Positions 16,806-22,196 of a DNA stretch of 24,715 nt are shown piece by piece. Every line of letters starts with the position of its first letter. Position 1 is the stretch's first letter. This DNA is from a virus. The notes under the pieces were generated by a model. That model had not been told where the DNA came from and ran no database searches. It saw only the letters and a program-made list of their open reading frames with translations. The stretch covers positions 1 to 24,715 of IMG/VR virus record IMGVR_UViG_3300046323_000061; one strand, given 5' to 3'. The position numbers and the translations under genes are program-made.

Positions 16806-17005
16806 GTGTCTTTCCTTATGGATACAAAATACTTATATGGCTTTGTTCTTAACTGATTAAGTTTTACTTCACCGTTATCGTAGAGTTCAGCTAAATATCT
16901 ACTTGTTGTGTAATACCCTAACTTCATAGCCCTAGCCACCTCTTTAATGGTCTTGGCATTACGACCACAAAGATACTTAACTATCTCCGACTTCTTGTTC
17001 TTCAT
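16802..17005 (-). CDS. Winged-helix DNA-binding protein, 67 aa
   Basis: A longer frame opens at 17035 but runs deep into the upstream gene. ATG at 17005 (MKNKKSEIVKYL) has GGTGG upstream and begins a clean domain. The segment AKTIKEVARAMKLGYYTTSR is a helix-turn-helix. It is followed by YLAELYDNGEV and a beta wing (KPYKYFVS), typical of small winged-helix or Rrf2/MarR-type modules. It overlaps the 104-residue winged-helix gene by ATGA, so the two may work as a pair. No target is visible. Confidence 0.65.
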   Translation of the reverse strand: MKNKKSEIVKYLCGRNAKTIKEVARAMKLGYYTTSRYLAELYDNGEVKLNQLRTKPYKYFVSIRKDT

Positions 17006-17264
17006 CGCATCGTTCCACCAAAGCGGCATAACCACAAATGTCTACTAGGTTATCTCTATGTGAGGGGTCATTAGCAAATCTAGCTACCTTAACAAGCATC
17101 ATCAAACCTGCAACATCTTTAGCAGATATACCCCCACCCCCTACCCTAGCATCTAGGTAAGCGTTCCACATGGTTGCAATAGTCTTAAGGTTCTTGCTCG
17201 GATGCCCGTAAGTCTTTTCCCTATCACCATAGATGATTAGGTTAGCTTCTTTTAATATGCTCAT
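16977..17264 (-). CDS. DUF6378-like phage protein, 95 aa
   Basis: The pattern ANLIIYGDREKTYGHPSKN, then an Asp-Val-Ala motif (KDVAGLMMLVKVAR) and a DNLVDICGYAAL end, matches my memory of DUF6378 phage proteins. All-helical proteins with a conserved D-R-x-x-x-Y-G-H-P start and a late Asp-x-x-Asp helix look like small MazG-type nucleotide pyrophosphatases, but activity is unproven here. ATG at 17264 is in an ATGA overlap with the upstream gene. A role in nucleotide metabolism would fit the polymerase neighbourhood. Confidence 0.75.
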   Translation of the reverse strand: MSILKEANLIIYGDREKTYGHPSKNLKTIATMWNAYLDARVGGGGISAKDVAGLMMLVKVARFANDPSHRDNLVDICGYAALVERCDEEQEVGDS

Positions 17265-17527
17265 TTCAACCCCTCTAATAATAAAAACGTAGTCATAGCT
17301 TCGTTAAGTGGTATATCTTCAGGCACTAAAAACATACTGTATTGCCAATCATAGCTACCATGTTTATCAGGCACTTTCTTACCAATCTCTAATGCCCTAC
17401 CATTCATTGCTGGAATAATACCAATACGAATGCTTGGGTCTGAACTACGCTCATGCGCTCTAACAGGTACACAAACATCTTTCACTAAACTACCTAACCC
17501 TAGCCACTTACGAATTAAATTCTTCAT
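17261..17527 (-). CDS. Unknown protein, 88 aa
   Basis: No family recognised. A basic N-terminus (NLIRKWLGLGSLV) is followed by a beta-rich middle (IRIGIIPAMNGRALEIG, then YDWQYSMFLVPED) and a helix (LNEAMTTFLLLEG). Start and stop overlap neighbours by ATGA, so it is translated as part of the chain. The hydrophobic start is too short and basic to call a signal peptide. Confidence 0.6.
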   Translation of the reverse strand: MKNLIRKWLGLGSLVKDVCVPVRAHERSSDPSIRIGIIPAMNGRALEIGKKVPDKHGSYDWQYSMFLVPEDIPLNEAMTTFLLLEGLK

Positions 17528-17943
17528 TTCTTCACCGCTTTCTTCTTAGGCTTTACTTCGCTTACTACTTGCATCTCTTTAACCTTTTGGTCTCGGTGAA
17601 TGTCCATGAGGTTCTGCACCTGTTGTTCTATCGTATCCGCCAAGGTTTCTAAGTGATCTCGTGCTGACCACAATGCACCGCTATGTGGGTCTTGAATATC
17701 TGCGGCTACTATCTCTATAACATCTTTTAAGTTACTAACTCTGCACGCTAAACTTTCAATCTCGTTAGCTACTTCCCATAAATCTTTCATTTGTGTTTCT
17801 CCTTTTTGTTGTGCTATGTATTGCTTAAGTATTGACGTTGTTCCTTCTTGGACTAGAAACTCAAGCCCTTCCTCGTCGTAAGTTACTTGTGCATTAGCCG
17901 ACCCATCAGGGTTCTCACTCTTTACCTTGAGGCTTATCGCCAT
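17524..17943 (-). CDS. Two-part unknown protein, 139 aa, with internal start
   Basis: I start at ATG 17943 (MAISLKVKSEN) because AAGGAG lies upstream; the longer frame would run through the zinc-ribbon gene. The N-terminal 50 residues form a small beta/alpha unit (VTYDEEGLEFLVQEG). From residue 52 a separate helical, coiled-coil part begins (MKDLWEVANEIESL), ending in a basic tail (KPKKKAVKK). Inside the frame, an AAGGAG ribosome site precedes ATG 17790. The gene may therefore be a fusion of two small genes or make two proteins. No function is recognised. Confidence 0.6.
   Translation of the reverse strand: MAISLKVKSENPDGSANAQVTYDEEGLEFLVQEGTTSILKQYIAQQKGETQMKDLWEVANEIESLACRVSNLKDVIEIVAADIQDPHSGALWSARDHLETLADTIEQQVQNLMDIHRDQKVKEMQVVSEVKPKKKAVKK
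17788..17805 (-). promoter_or_regulatory. Internal in-frame ribosome site and start
   Basis: On the minus strand AAAGGAG is followed by 8 bases and ATG (17790). It matches the strength and spacing of proven-looking starts in this block. It is in frame with the 139-residue gene, so it would yield a C-terminal 88-residue product. Confidence 0.5.
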
Positions 17944-18103
17944 CTTGCTTCTCCTTACATTGACACCATGTTGGGGACTTACCGCATACCGCACAATGCA
18001 CCTTAACTTCTTTCTTACCAAAGATACTGTCAAACTGAGCGTCGAATTTATCTAGCCCAACACTAAATGGTCTTGGCTTATCGCCTTTTCCTGAGTAACT
18101 CAT
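17915..18103 (-). CDS. Zinc-ribbon-like small protein, 62 aa
   Basis: The segment CAVCGKSPTWCQC (residues about 37-49) holds four cysteines as two Cys-x2-Cys/Cys-x-Cys knuckles, a likely zinc site. The flanks are charged and polar (KGDKPRPFSVGLDKFDAQFD). Start ATG at 18103 has GGGAGG upstream and overlaps the membrane-protein gene by ATGA. Small zinc ribbons in phages often bind nucleic acid or the host RNA polymerase; which applies here is unknown. Confidence 0.65.
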   Translation of the reverse strand: MSYSGKGDKPRPFSVGLDKFDAQFDSIFGKKEVKVHCAVCGKSPTWCQCKEKQDGDKPQGKE

Positions 18104-18279
18104 TTGCCCTCCCAGTAACGACGGCTTTCTTCAGCATCTTTACGGCATTTCTCTTGATACCTACCAATGCTCTGTGCCACTTTCAACCCAACAATAATCC
18201 AGTAGGCAGTCCACCACCAATTATCGGCATTGGATTCATACAAAAAGTAACCTACAAATAACGCTAACATCTCCATCAT
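18100..18279 (-). CDS. Small one-helix membrane protein, 59 aa
   Basis: Read directly from the gap between two larger genes. It starts MMEMLALFVGYFLYE, then has a short polar turn (SNADN) and an aromatic hydrophobic run (WWWTAYWIIVGLKVAQ). A charged tail with Cys and Arg/Glu follows (RYQEKCRKDAEESRRYW). The layout suggests a membrane anchor with a cytoplasmic coiled tail. AAAAGGAGAAG lies before the start, and ATGA overlaps join it to the VRR-NUC gene upstream and the zinc-ribbon gene downstream. It could be a host-takeover or superinfection protein; neither is shown. Confidence 0.65.
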   Translation of the reverse strand: MMEMLALFVGYFLYESNADNWWWTAYWIIVGLKVAQSIGRYQEKCRKDAEESRRYWEGK

Positions 18280-18608
18280 TCTTCTCCTTTTAGGAAATCA
18301 AACAGGACTCCAGCATCGGGAAACCCTGCATCTAATAACACCTTTAACGAACCTATCCCTGTTTCATCAACAAGTATTGAGATACCCCCGACGTTAATAA
18401 TGTCCATCAAGTTCTTCTCTTGTAGTGCTGTTGGCTTACCGCCGTTTGCCTTGCACTCGATACCAATGAACCGCCCTTTGATACAAGCCACAAGATCAGG
18501 CACACCTGACTTACCATACCCACCCGTTGCTGGCATGAAGTAGTAAGCCCCGTGTTCCGTTAATAACTTCTTAACTTTGTCTTTAACTTTCTTTTCGGGG
18601 GTAGTCAT
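18276..18608 (-). CDS. VRR-NUC family nuclease
   Basis: A 110-residue stand-alone VRR-NUC (PD-(D/E)XK) protein. It has Gly-x-Pro-Asp at GVPDL (Asp38), then IECKANGGKPT with Glu51 and Lys53, and Gln63 in ALQ. These give the metal-binding Asp, Glu and Lys of the family. Phage stand-alone members are thought to resolve or nick branched DNA, like Holliday junction resolvases. The length is usual for the type. ATG at 18608 directly follows the stop of the HTH gene. It is linked to the membrane-protein gene by ATGA overlap. Confidence 0.88.
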   Translation of the reverse strand: MTTPEKKVKDKVKKLLTEHGAYYFMPATGGYGKSGVPDLVACIKGRFIGIECKANGGKPTALQEKNLMDIINVGGISILVDETGIGSLKVLLDAGFPDAGVLFDFLKGEE

Positions 18609-18791
18609 CTAGTCCTCTAGTAAATCTTTTACGTTGATACCCATGTCAGCAAACTTCTGCTTGACCTTTTCGATTGCTCGTTTCTCCGTAGATGCAACTG
18701 TGCCAACTGCTAAGAACATCTTTTCAGCAATGTCTGTTTGGCTATACTCGTAGCAGTCGGACAACATCTTTTCTTTGAGGTTGTGATTCAC
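18609..18791 (-). CDS. Sigma region 4-like HTH protein, 60 aa
   Basis: The segment YSQTDIAEKMFLAVGTVAST plus a following basic helix (EKRAIEKVKQKF) matches the helix-turn-helix of sigma70 region 4 (pattern E-I-A-x2-L-x-I-S-x-G-T-V). The protein is little more than that domain, so it may bind -35 elements or the RNA polymerase flap as an anti- or co-sigma factor. The start is GTG at 18791, immediately after the stop of the secreted-peptide gene with only a weak ribosome site, so coupling is likely. An alternative ATG lies 8 codons in. Confidence 0.65.
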   Translation of the reverse strand: MNHNLKEKMLSDCYEYSQTDIAEKMFLAVGTVASTEKRAIEKVKQKFADMGINVKDLLED

Positions 18792-18938
18792 TTAGCATCC
18801 AATAGGTTTGAAGATTCCATCTCGGTCAGTATCCCAACAGCACATACCACCACGACCATCAGGCTGACACTTGGTTGCACCATAAGAGGTGATTGCGATT
18901 GCTGATAACAACATCATTACGAATAGTTTGTTCTTCAT
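18792..18938 (-). CDS. Secreted cysteine-rich peptide, 48 aa
   Basis: Read directly from a gap. Residues 1-21 form a classic signal peptide: MKNK, a hydrophobic core (LFVMMLLSAIAI), then TSYGA with an Ala at the cleavage site. The mature part is about 27 residues with four cysteines (Cys24, Cys33, Cys34, Cys48), the motif RGGMCCWDTDRDG and an end FKPIGC. Two disulfide bonds are likely in the periplasm. The ribosome site is AGGAGA, and an ATGA overlap joins it to the upstream coiled-coil gene. It may be a periplasmic effector, an inhibitor or a lysis accessory; I do not recognise a named family with confidence. Confidence 0.8.
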   Translation of the reverse strand: MKNKLFVMMLLSAIAITSYGATKCQPDGRGGMCCWDTDRDGIFKPIGC

Positions 18939-19108
18939 TGTATTTCTCCTGTTTGTTTGATTAAGGCACTACATTCTTCCTGCAACATCTTTACTTCTGC
19001 TTCTAACTGCGTAATACGATTCTGTTGTATATGTAATTGGTCTCGGAGCATTTGTTCTCTGTCATTTTCGTCTTCCATTAACCAGCCAAAGAATGGTATA
19101 GGTATCAT
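18935..19108 (-). CDS. Small coiled-coil protein, 57 aa
   Basis: Read directly from a gap. A hydrophobic N-terminus (MIPIPFFGWLM) is followed by an acidic then amphipathic coiled coil (RDQLHIQQNRITQLEAEVKM). The layout resembles small phage Rz-type spanin or scaffold-like proteins but is too short to assign. It starts after AAGGAAA in an ATGA overlap with the 65-residue gene and ends in an ATGA overlap with the secreted-peptide gene. The two may form an envelope-associated pair. Confidence 0.65.
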   Translation of the reverse strand: MIPIPFFGWLMEDENDREQMLRDQLHIQQNRITQLEAEVKMLQEECSALIKQTGEIQ

Positions 19109-19302
19109 TTGGGTTTCCTTACAATACGTTTCTTAACAGAGGCAAGACCAGCTTCTTCCTCGGGTTCTTCCATCATTAACTTAGCCATAGCTTTAGCAAG
19201 TGTAGGTATCTCATCAGGGTGGTAATCCCCATTAACTAAATACCCCACCATAGCTAAGCCTCTATATACCGCTTCTAAGTGTTCTTTATCTTGATTGTTC
19301 AC
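19105..19302 (-). CDS. Small unknown helical protein, 65 aa
   Basis: No family recognised. It is helical with an acidic cluster (MEEPEEEAG) and a strongly basic end (KKRIVRKPK). The start is GTG at 19302 in a GTGA overlap with the upstream gene; the ribosome site is weak, so coupling is likely. The charge separation suggests nucleic-acid or partner binding. Confidence 0.55.
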   Translation of the reverse strand: MNNQDKEHLEAVYRGLAMVGYLVNGDYHPDEIPTLAKAMAKLMMEEPEEEAGLASVKKRIVRKPK

Positions 19303-19664
19303 GATTCTTTAATCTTTTCTATTGCGTTAAATTGTTCTACTATTTCGGGGTGCTGGGCTAAGAAAAACCAAAAGATTTCTGCGGCTTTTGATATATCTAC
19401 TTCGTTGCCGTTAGGTTTTTGCCACACTACCCCATGCCCATTTAAATGTAACTTACCCCCCGAGTGAATGGTCTCCGCCATTAGGTTTGTCATCCCTGCA
19501 CTCGTGCTCGTTGTTTGTGAATATGGGTATGATGTTGCAGTCCCAATCCCTTGTGTTATATAACTCATCTTCCTACTCCTTATTCCTTTAACGGCTTCCG
19601 CCAACATGAACCCTGTAACTACCGCTATCCAAATTCCCCCTAGCGTTCCTATCAATATGTCCAT
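19299..19664 (-). CDS. Membrane-anchored protein with C-terminal KES module, 121 aa
   Basis: ATG at 19664 opens a hydrophobic helix (ILIGTLGGIWIAVVTGFMLA) and a basic stop-transfer (KGIRSRK). From there a second, well-supported start (ATG 19568 after AGGAG) opens the rest: a Ser/Thr/Tyr-rich stretch, a GGKLHLNGHGVVWQKPNG part and a C-terminal helix ending HPEIVEQFNAIEKIKES. This C-terminal module recurs in two genes at 23.3-24.1 kb. The first 77 bases are also coded by the end of the 138-residue gene in another frame. One gene with two products, or two fused genes, are both possible. Confidence 0.6.
   Translation of the reverse strand: MDILIGTLGGIWIAVVTGFMLAEAVKGIRSRKMSYITQGIGTATSYPYSQTTSTSAGMTNLMAETIHSGGKLHLNGHGVVWQKPNGNEVDISKAAEIFWFFLAQHPEIVEQFNAIEKIKES
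19566..19580 (-). promoter_or_regulatory. Internal in-frame ribosome site and start
   Basis: On the minus strand AGGAG (19580-19576) is followed by 7 bases and ATG (19568), in frame with the membrane-anchored gene. The expected product MSYITQGIG... lacks the membrane helix, so the site would separate soluble and membrane-bound forms. Confidence 0.55.
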
Positions 19665-20004
19665 CACCTAGCCCTTTTGCATATTCATTCCATTGTTTAG
19701 GTGTTGCCTTAATGTAATACATCTTGTCATCTTGGGCTTCCCTTTTCCATACACCGATACCATCTACAACTACTCCACGCCCAGCAGTTCTAAGCATAGC
19801 TATCTTGTCGGTAATAAAGTCAGGTAGCGTTCCATAAGGGCAGATCAATTGCTTGGGGTCAAACAACCTACCACCCATGACATGAGCATCAGCACTAATG
19901 ACCGCATCGTTATCTCTTAAGTAAACCCTAAGCGTGGCTAACTCATTAGAAAACTTCTCAAACAAATCATCAATAGCCTTAGCAAATCCTTCAGGGTCTT
20001 TCAT
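19588..20004 (-). CDS. Unknown phage protein, 138 aa
   Basis: I recognise no family. The N-terminus is acidic and helical (MKDPEGFAKAIDDLFEKF). A beta-rich middle follows (AVISADAHVMGGRL, then ICPYGTLPD) and then VVVDGIGVWKREAQDD. The last 26 residues lie opposite the membrane helix of the next gene in another frame and look unconstrained (NARGNLDSGSYRVHVGG). It starts in an ATGA overlap with the 120-residue gene after the shared tag AGAAAGGCACAAAA. Confidence 0.6.
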   Translation of the reverse strand: MKDPEGFAKAIDDLFEKFSNELATLRVYLRDNDAVISADAHVMGGRLFDPKQLICPYGTLPDFITDKIAMLRTAGRGVVVDGIGVWKREAQDDKMYYIKATPKQWNEYAKGLGDGHIDRNARGNLDSGSYRVHVGGSR

Positions 20005-20363
20005 TTTTGTGCCTTTCTTAGTATTGCTTCTGCAATCTTGAATCTAATTTCTTCCTCTGTTCCTACCCAAGCAGTTCTATTGATGACTTCCCATATTTCC
20101 TCATCTGTTAGTGTCTTTGCTTTTAAAAGCCTATCTTCAGTTTCAATAATTCCAAGTCGCTTACCATCATCAAATCGTTGGCTTACAAGTTTTTCCAACT
20201 CCGCTATGCGGTCTGCTTGGTCATAAGCAAGTCTAATTTGTGCTTTTAAATTTACATCCAATTCAAGTATGCTGTCTGCTTGTTGGCGAAGCATCCTAGC
20301 TGCATCATCTAACCCGTATGGTGAGCCTCCTTGCAAAGCATCAGCTAATTCATTTGCGTTCAT
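20001..20363 (-). CDS. Coiled-coil protein with C-terminal LRKAQ tag, 120 aa
   Basis: Residues 1-60 form a coiled coil (ADALQGGSPYGLDDAARMLR, then a heptad-like middle). The C-terminus carries LTDEEIWEVINRTAWVG and ends AEAILRKAQK. The same LT(D/N)EEI module and LRKAQEK tail recur in the 76-residue gene two places upstream, so they belong to one family found in several phages. Function is unknown. The ATG at 20363 overlaps the 48-residue gene, and the end of the tag doubles as the next gene's ribosome site. Confidence 0.7.
   Translation of the reverse strand: MNANELADALQGGSPYGLDDAARMLRQQADSILELDVNLKAQIRLAYDQADRIAELEKLVSQRFDDGKRLGIIETEDRLLKAKTLTDEEIWEVINRTAWVGTEEEIRFKIAEAILRKAQK
20002..20028 (-). 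repeat. Third, variant copy of the tag/ribosome-site repeat
   Basis: It matches the copy at 20504-20533 apart from a 3-base deletion (catttttgtgcctttcttag against catttctcttgtgccttt...). It codes the LRKAQK end of the 120-residue protein and abuts the next start. The match shows the three genes share ancestry at this end. Confidence 0.75.
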
Positions 20364-20506
20364 TTCTCTTGTGCCTTTCTTAGTAACTCTTCTAAAACCT
20401 TTTCCAATTCTTCGCTTATGTAAATCAAAAGCGTTTCATTGTCTAAATCATTGATGTTGTCGTATAAAGCAGTTGCTCTAGCCCAAACTCTGTCGTATAA
20501 GTTCAT
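20360..20506 (-). CDS. Small LRKAQEK-tagged protein, 48 aa
   Basis: Read directly from the gap between two larger genes. It starts MNLYDRVWARATALYDN, then has an acidic helix (SEELEKVLEELL) and ends RKAQEK, the same tail as its two neighbours. The ribosome site AAGAGAAA lies inside the repeat that ends the upstream gene, and ATGA overlaps occur on both sides. It is probably a shortened paralogue of the 76-residue and 120-residue proteins, keeping only the tail. Confidence 0.65.
   Translation of the reverse strand: MNLYDRVWARATALYDNINDLDNETLLIYISEELEKVLEELLRKAQEK
20361..20385 (-). repeat. 25-base repeat, copy 1, coding the LRKAQEK tag
   Basis: The 25 bases at 20361-20385 are identical to 20504-20528. 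They encode the C-terminal tag plus the overlapping ATGA start of the next gene. Both copies therefore serve as a protein end and a ribosome site. Confidence 0.85.
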
Positions 20507-20733
20507 TTCTCTTGTGCCTTTCTTAGTATTGCTCTAGCAAATGCCAAAGTGTCGTCTTGTGGAAAAAACCCTGTCTGCACTTCCATAGCTATTTTGTATA
20601 TTTCCTCATTTGTTAGGTCTGCTGGATGGGTGTAGAGTGGAATTGGCTCTTTGCCTTGCATTTGACTAGCCCATTTAACATCAAACCTAACCATTCCATC
20701 TTTTTCTATCCACGCTACTGGTTCATTGTTCAA
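20503..20733 (-). CDS. Small phage protein with PVAW start and LTNEEI/LRKAQEK end, 76 aa
   Basis: The N-terminal half (NEPVAWIEKDG, then PIPLYTHPAD) resembles short proteins widespread in phages of Gram-negative bacteria; their function is unknown. The C-terminal half has LTNEEIYKIAMEV and ends FARAILRKAQEK, shared with the next two genes. The start is TTG at 20733 (MNNEP), inside a TTGA overlap with the 53-residue gene and 8 bases after GAGGAG. A rare TTG start may keep expression low. Confidence 0.7.
   Translation of the reverse strand: MNNEPVAWIEKDGMVRFDVKWASQMQGKEPIPLYTHPADLTNEEIYKIAMEVQTGFFPQDDTLAFARAILRKAQEK
20504..20528 (-). repeat. 25-base repeat, copy 2, coding the LRKAQEK tag
   Basis: Identical to copy 1 at 20361-20385. 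It covers the last codons of the 76-residue gene and the start of the 48-residue gene. Confidence 0.85.
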
Positions 20734-20891
20734 AATGGCGCCTCCTCGAATTGGTATGTAGGTTTAACTTTGGCTTTACGCACGCACTTCATAGTCCAGC
20801 CCTCTCGTTGTTGTATCAGGCTTTTAGCTTCTTCTTGCCTACCTACTACCCGCATAACCTCACCATCTTCGTCACGAATAACGTAACTCAT
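20730..20891 (-). CDS. Small unknown protein, 53 aa
   Basis: A longer frame opens at 20954, but it would include the candidate promoter. ATG at 20891 (MSYVIRDEDGEVMR) has AAGGAAG upstream, so I start there. The protein is beta-strand rich with an acidic turn, then a helix (RQEEAKSLIQQ) and a basic end before EEAPF. No family recognised. It is the first gene after the candidate promoter. Confidence 0.65.
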   Translation of the reverse strand: MSYVIRDEDGEVMRVVGRQEEAKSLIQQREGWTMKCVRKAKVKPTYQFEEAPF

Positions 20892-20925
20892 ACGATTCTT
20901 CCTTGTTTTTATTATGTATCTATCT

Positions 20926-20954
20926 ATTGTAACTACTTTTGTTTTTAACAGCAA
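20926..20954 (-). promoter_or_regulatory. Candidate sigma70-type promoter for the small-gene chain
   Basis: On the minus strand TTGCTG (20954-20949) is followed by exactly 17 bases and TACAAT (20931-20926, 5 of 6 to TATAAT). The -35 is weak (3 of 6). It lies in a 70-base gap before the small genes, one of very few gaps in this block, and points in their direction. Confidence 0.45.
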
Positions 20955-20961
20955 CCCCTAA

Positions 20962-21768
20962 CTACACATATACAAAGTAAGTGTTTTCCCCATGTCGATA
21001 ACCAACATCTGGTAGTAACTTCTCTTTACCAACAAGTTTGAGAAGAGCGATAGCGTTTCTGGTAGCTTCAGGCAGTGGGTCAATAGCACAGAATTCTTCA
21101 GGTTCTAGGGCATGACCATCTTTGATATAGATAACCTTCTCACCACGCTCAATGACTGTATGGAATCTAGCATTTTTGGAACGACGTTCTTGGAATTCTT
21201 CATACGCTGGAATACCTGCTGCCGCTTTTTTAAACTTCTCAGTCTTGAATACCACACCCTGTTCTACAAGATGTTTTATTTCTTCGTATAGAACGTCATA
21301 CCCCATGTGAAACGGGTGAGTTGCCGTGCCAGCTTCGTTTAACCAAGCCTGATGACTTTGCTCTGCATTGCGTCTACCCTTAGCACTAATCTCATGCCAT
21401 TCAAATGGTTGTAACACATCCATCGCAATCTTTACTGCCTTCTTTACATCTTTAGTTCTGCGTGATGAGTGTTCGTTACCCCAATGCCCATACCTATCGT
21501 TCTGAACCTTGCGTGATGTAACCTTATATTCCTTTTCACTACGGTTACCATAAGTCCACTCGACTACACCTGCAAGGTCTACTGTTTCATCATCAGCAAA
21601 ACGAGCATCGTGGAAACGTAACTGCCAATGCTCAGGTCGGTGTGTGCTTTGCACCGCATTTACTACTAAGTAGTAAGGGACTTTAGCGTGTTTAAGTTCA
21701 AGTGCATTTAGGAAAGCCATTACAGGCGCACTCAGTTTAGTTTTATCTATGTCATTAAGTTGTAGCAT
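20962..21768 (-). CDS. Conserved unknown phage protein, 268 aa
   Basis: No family recognised. A helical start is followed by a Trp/His/Arg-rich middle (STHRPEHWQLRFHDARFADD, then GHWGNEHSSRRTKDVKKAV). A second half ends in beta strands (GEKVIYIKDGHAL, then ENTYFVYV). The pattern of many conserved aromatic and charged residues suggests a globular enzyme or a nucleic-acid-binding protein. Its start overlaps the 143-residue gene by 14 bases, so the two are co-translated. It ends before the promoter gap. Confidence 0.65.
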   Translation of the reverse strand: MLQLNDIDKTKLSAPVMAFLNALELKHAKVPYYLVVNAVQSTHRPEHWQLRFHDARFADDETVDLAGVVEWTYGNRSEKEYKVTSRKVQNDRYGHWGNEHSSRRTKDVKKAVKIAMDVLQPFEWHEISAKGRRNAEQSHQAWLNEAGTATHPFHMGYDVLYEEIKHLVEQGVVFKTEKFKKAAAGIPAYEEFQERRSKNARFHTVIERGEKVIYIKDGHALEPEEFCAIDPLPEATRNAIALLKLVGKEKLLPDVGYRHGENTYFVYV

Positions 21769-22186
21769 CTTCTTCCTCTACTTTCTTTAGTTTTGTTAAA
21801 TCAACCCCTGTCTCTACTGCTCTTACTACATAGGGATACTCAAGTTCATACCCATCATCGTTAAACCATTCTTCTTCGGTATCGTCGGACTCCTCACCTG
21901 TCCTCGCAAACTTAGCTTTAAAGTTCTCGTCAAAGTCCTCAGCTAGTTGTAGTAGTTCTGTAAAACCTCTTTGAGAATCCTCATACCACTTCCAATGGTT
22001 GTGAAAGAAATGCACACACCCGACAGGTGCGTCTTCCTCTAGTATTGGTTCCGCATAGTTCTGCACATACATAAACCGCAAGAAGTCTTTGAATATCTCT
22101 CGCCCATCTACTTTCATTAGGGCAATAAACTCGTCGGGGTCTCTTACAAACTCAATACAAAACGCTACTTCGCTTCGGTATCCCAT
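21755..22186 (-). CDS. MGYRSEV-type phage protein, 143 aa
   Basis: The start MGYRSEVAFCI is a signature I associate with a phage protein family of unknown function. The rest has alternating helices and strands, two aromatic stretches (FFHNHWKWYED), an acidic middle (ESDDTEEEWFNDDGYELEY) and an acidic end. ATG at 22186 has TAAGGAG upstream, 10 bases after the DUF3150 stop. It overlaps the 268-residue gene. The acidic surface may mimic DNA, but that is speculation. Confidence 0.7.
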   Translation of the reverse strand: MGYRSEVAFCIEFVRDPDEFIALMKVDGREIFKDFLRFMYVQNYAEPILEEDAPVGCVHFFHNHWKWYEDSQRGFTELLQLAEDFDENFKAKFARTGEESDDTEEEWFNDDGYELEYPYVVRAVETGVDLTKLKKVEEEDATT

Positions 22187-22196
22187 TTCGTTCTCC

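Noticed and set aside
17524-18033. Long version of the two-part gene starting at 18033
   Set aside because: It would overlap most of the zinc-ribbon gene and lacks a ribosome site; ATG 17943 has AAGGAG.
18067-18261. Plus-strand frame of 64 residues
   Set aside because: It is a shadow of the small membrane-protein gene on the minus strand, which has a ribosome site and overlaps.
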